Source: Gimesia maris (GTDB lineage: Bacteria > Planctomycetota > Planctomycetia > Planctomycetales > Planctomycetaceae). Taken from it: a stretch of DNA of 64,000 bases. Below, in pieces: positions 61,416-64,000 of this stretch (positions are counted from its first letter, which is position 1; every line of letters begins with the position of its first letter). A program made the translations under genes and the position numbers. Location of the stretch: contig NZ_CP042910.1 in NCBI RefSeq assembly GCF_008298035.1, forward strand, positions 3,487,001-3,551,000, given 5' to 3'. The notes under the pieces were generated by a model. It was not told where the DNA came from and ran no database searches. It was given only the letters and a program-made list of their open reading frames with translations.

Positions 61416-64000
61416 CTAATACCCGATCGGTTTTTTGCCATCGTTGTACTGAATCAGATAGTTGAGAGTTTCGGCTGGGATATCTGTTTTGAGTGTATGT
61501 ACGACGCCAGACATTGTGACTGCCATAAATGTATCACCGGGAAGTTGGCCTAAGACTTTGATCGGATTCACTGGATCGAATGGCAAATCAGCCGGTTTCG
61601 TCCAGGGAACAGCCTTGTCCGGACCTGCTTTGACAAACATGATCGTTCTGGTCAATCCATCTTTGACAGAGATCTTATCTAAGGTCATGTCCAGGCTGCC
61701 ATCGAAAGGCGTGCCCTCCCCCAGAAACGTCATATAAGTCGTATGGCCGGGCTGTGTGACTCCTTCACACTGATAAAAGGCGGGCATCTGCTTCAGTAAT
61801 TTCATATTGTGAGGACTGTCCCAGGGCTCTCCCAGTTGAAATTGATCGTAGAGCTTTTTCTGACCCAGATAAGGCAGCAGATGGACGCGCCAGCTTAAGT
61901 TAAGTTTACCGTTTACAAAATGGGAACGAGTGGGGGGCAAAACCTTATTATGAGAAACAAAGTTATGGAACCCCATTCCGATTTTTCGCATGTTTTCCGT
62001 TTTCTTTTTGGCTTGTTCTGCTTTCTGAGATTCAGCTTCTTTTTGTTTTTGCTGATCCTCTTGATGGCTTTTGGCTTTGGTGTAAAACGTTTTGATCTGG
62101 TTGAATAAATCAGGCGTCTTTGAAATCTGATACTGCACAGTATTATTCTCGGCTTTGACTGTCACCGCGGGATAAATCTGCTTCCTGATTTCAGTGACAA
62201 ATGCCGGAGCGCTCTCACGCAGGTTCGTCGCCATCTGTTCTTCAATCTGTTGTTTTAATTTCTGGGCAGCCACTGCATCCGCAAGCTGGATAGACGCCTT
62301 CACCACAATCGGATCTTCCATGCTGGCCTGCATTTTAAGGACCTTGGAACTGCTTATTAATTCTTTCCCAAAAGTAAAAAAAACGAGGCCCACGCTGGCA
62401 ACACCGGGGAGACGATCCGACTCAAGCATCGGCTGGGGTAACATCACCATCTCGAACTGACCGTCCAGTGGCATCGACTGCAGTTGCGTAATGAAAGACT
62501 GGACCTGACTGCTTGGGGCCGGTTTTGAGGTGAATGGCAGCAGGCGAGCCAGTTGATAATCGGCGGCGATCAGGAAGGTTCGCGGGTCATGCTGTATGAC
62601 ATACTCTCCAATTTGTACTTTCACCGTTTCCAGTGGTACCGGTTTTGCGAACCTGACAGCAAACCAGTTGCTGGTACGCTCTGAGTTCCAGGTAACGATG
62701 GTCTCTATTTCTTCCAGTTTCCAATGCAGAATTGCTTCGACTCCAAATACTCGGATAAGCAAATTGGCTGTCTTCGGATCAATGACAGATCCATACCCCG
62801 CTGATTCCACAATCGATTTCGGATGCAGCATAAAAACGCCGTTACAGTCTTCCGACAGATAAGCCAGATGCAGCGGTCCGGTTGGTAAAGATCCCAATTC
62901 CCAGGGCTTGGCGTATTCTGTGGTGAGCGAATCAATCTCAATGCGATTCTTGTCGGCAGGTTGAACCAGATGTTTCCAGGTTTCAGCGTCGATATCCGGC
63001 TTTAACAGATAGGTATGCCCATCACAGAATAATGTCAGTATTCCGGATTTCACCGATCCGATCGCTTCTTTGGGAGAACGGGAATCGAGTCCCCCCGGTT
63101 TGGTCCAGATCACCGCGTGTTCGGGACCCGCATCGACAGCCATGACTGTGTTGACCATTCCGTCTTTGATATCGCGAAACTCAATACGCTTACCCCGTGG
63201 AAAGACAGACTGAAAACTGTCGGCTGAAGCATCGTTCGTACTTTCAAACACATGGAACCGCGTGAGGTTGGAATCCTGCTCCGCACCGGGAGCGAGATAG
63301 ACATCAGGCATCGTTTTCGCAGCAGCCATATTAGTCGGACTGTCCCAGGCTTCATCTAGTTTGAAACGTTTAAAGAGCTCTGGTTCTCCCAGATACGGCA
63401 GCAGGTGAACCCGCCAGCTGACTTTTAACTGTCCATTTTCATCATAGTAACCAGGGGTTCTCTTAGGGTCTGGAACCAATCCCCTGTTACTTTCATAAAA
63501 ATTATGGAAACTGAGTCCAATTTGCTTCAGCTTATTTTTAGCGTTGAAGAAATGCGCAGCTAACATTCTGGCTTCATCGACTTTGCCCGTTGCCGCCGGT
63601 GTGCTCGGAGAATTGTCTGCGGCAGGACTGGTCGCAGATGAAACGGCAGGAGGATTCTCTATCTCTCCGGTTTCAGAATCAACCAGGGAATCGGCTGTCG
63701 GCTGTGCTGCAGGACTCTGCGCGGTTGCAGCAGCTCCCTGCGGCTCTGCCACAGTCTGACCGGAGGGGAGCATCAGGAAAACGCCAACACCTGCCAGCAG
63801 AAGCAGGGCACCAATTCCAATCAGAATCTGCTTCCGTTTTCCATTCGCAGCTGCGGGCGTGGGAGTCGTCTGCTCTGCTTTTTTGGCGGGAGAGACTGTT
63901 CCGGTTGGCTTCTTCGGTGTGTTGGTGGTCGCGCTGGGGACCACCAGAGGAGCTTCGCACTGACGGCACTGAAATCGTTTCCCCGCCTTGTCGTCGCTGA
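61416..64000 (-). CDS. Double-DUF1559 membrane protein with N-terminal zinc ribbon (5' end cut by window edge)
   Basis: The frame is open through the right edge, so the true start lies outside; 860 codons are visible. The first visible residues, 'DDKAGKRFQCRQCEAPLVVP', look like the second half of a zinc ribbon. A Pro/Thr linker and one membrane helix (ILIGIGALLLLAGVGVFLML) follow. Outside lie two DUF1559-like domains: 'NKLKQIGLSFHNFYESNRGL' with 'SWRVHLLPYLGEPELFKRF', and 'ENMRKIGMGFHNFVSHNKVL' with 'SWRVHLLPYLGQKKLYDQF'. A middle part of about 350 residues separates them. Unlike the other DUF1559 genes, there is no prepilin motif. The helix anchors it in the inner membrane. Confidence 0.88.
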   Translation of the reverse strand, partial: SDDKAGKRFQCRQCEAPLVVPSATTNTPKKPTGTVSPAKKAEQTTPTPAAANGKRKQILIGIGALLLLAGVGVFLMLPSGQTVAEPQGAAATAQSPAAQPTADSLVDSETGEIENPPAVSSATSPAADNSPSTPAATGKVDEARMLAAHFFNAKNKLKQIGLSFHNFYESNRGLVPDPKRTPGYYDENGQLKVSWRVHLLPYLGEPELFKRFKLDEAWDSPTNMAAAKTMPDVYLAPGAEQDSNLTRFHVFESTNDASADSFQSVFPRGKRIEFRDIKDGMVNTVMAVDAGPEHAVIWTKPGGLDSRSPKEAIGSVKSGILTLFCDGHTYLLKPDIDAETWKHLVQPADKNRIEIDSLTTEYAKPWELGSLPTGPLHLAYLSEDCNGVFMLHPKSIVESAGYGSVIDPKTANLLIRVFGVEAILHWKLEEIETIVTWNSERTSNWFAVRFAKPVPLETVKVQIGEYVIQHDPRTFLIAADYQLARLLPFTSKPAPSSQVQSFITQLQSMPLDGQFEMVMLPQPMLESDRLPGVASVGLVFFTFGKELISSSKVLKMQASMEDPIVVKASIQLADAVAAQKLKQQIEEQMATNLRESAPAFVTEIRKQIYPAVTVKAENNTVQYQISKTPDLFNQIKTFYTKAKSHQEDQQKQKEAESQKAEQAKKKTENMRKIGMGFHNFVSHNKVLPPTRSHFVNGKLNLSWRVHLLPYLGQKKLYDQFQLGEPWDSPHNMKLLKQMPAFYQCEGVTQPGHTTYMTFLGEGTPFDGSLDMTLDKISVKDGLTRTIMFVKAGPDKAVPWTKPADLPFDPVNPIKVLGQLPGDTFMAVTMSGVVHTLKTDIPAETLNYLIQYNDGKKPIGY

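Overview
This window looks like chromosomal DNA from a planctomycete. The evidence is the dense set of lineage-typical families: DUF1559 prepilin-like proteins followed by small lipoproteins, DUF1501 Tat-exported proteins, a PSD1-type c-heme protein (DUF1549/DUF1553), a Ser/Thr kinase with a huge ectodomain, and many exported hydrolases. GC content is moderate, and by family content the Gimesia/Rubinisphaera group is my best guess (inference only). I see no phage, insertion sequence, CRISPR array, defence island or conjugation module. The window reads as ordinary chromosome with several small, unusual gene partnerships.

Layout. 1-4.8 kb: a cut lipoprotein with its DUF1559 partner, RecQ helicase and a DUF1501 protein, all on the minus strand. 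5.2-7.8 kb: a cyclopropane-fatty-acid synthase overlapping a geranylgeranyl-reductase-like flavoenzyme. 7.8-13.6 kb: secreted oxidoreductase, unknown and esterase genes. 14-17.7 kb: a second DUF1559/lipoprotein pair, an HdeD-like membrane protein and a large lipoprotein. 18-25.8 kb: a GT39-like glycosyltransferase, a CAT-anticodon tRNA, sialidase, peptidase T, and an S41 protease overlapping a beta-propeller protein. 26-33.6 kb: a signalling block with a transmembrane Ser/Thr kinase, an FHA-GAF histidine kinase, a degenerate receiver and a small lipoprotein. 33.7-38.2 kb: superoxide dismutase, GT2, a BshC-like protein and a FetB-type permease. 38.5-43.1 kb: a probable membrane-lipid operon (LpxH-like phosphoesterase, BtaA-like, BtaB-like, then a two-domain kinase). 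43.1-48.6 kb: SpoIIAA-like protein, FetA-like ATPase overlapping a PfkB sugar kinase, SGNH hydrolase, iron alcohol dehydrogenase, exported glutathione peroxidase. 48.8-50.7 kb: a Nudix-like protein, a stand-alone FHA protein and a Nudix hydrolase. 50.7-55.2 kb: three membrane proteins of the GT39 type or linked to it. 55.3-60 kb: a PSD1 protein and DUF1501 pair. 60.2-64 kb: small exported and membrane proteins, a DUF971 protein and a double-DUF1559 protein running off the right edge.

How the genes may work together. Two clusters concern membrane lipids: the CFA-synthase/reductase pair, and the betaine-lipid pair that could replace phospholipids. The Ser/Thr kinase and the FHA-bearing histidine kinase end 22 bases apart in convergent orientation, and FHA domains bind phosphothreonine, so signalling between them is plausible. 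FetA- and FetB-like halves of one metal exporter lie about 5.5 kb apart with the lipid operon between them. I did not find a clearly new multi-gene system. The most promising leads are the lipid pair at 5.3-7.8 kb, the lipid operon at 38.5-43.1 kb, and the kinase/FHA pairing at 26-32 kb.
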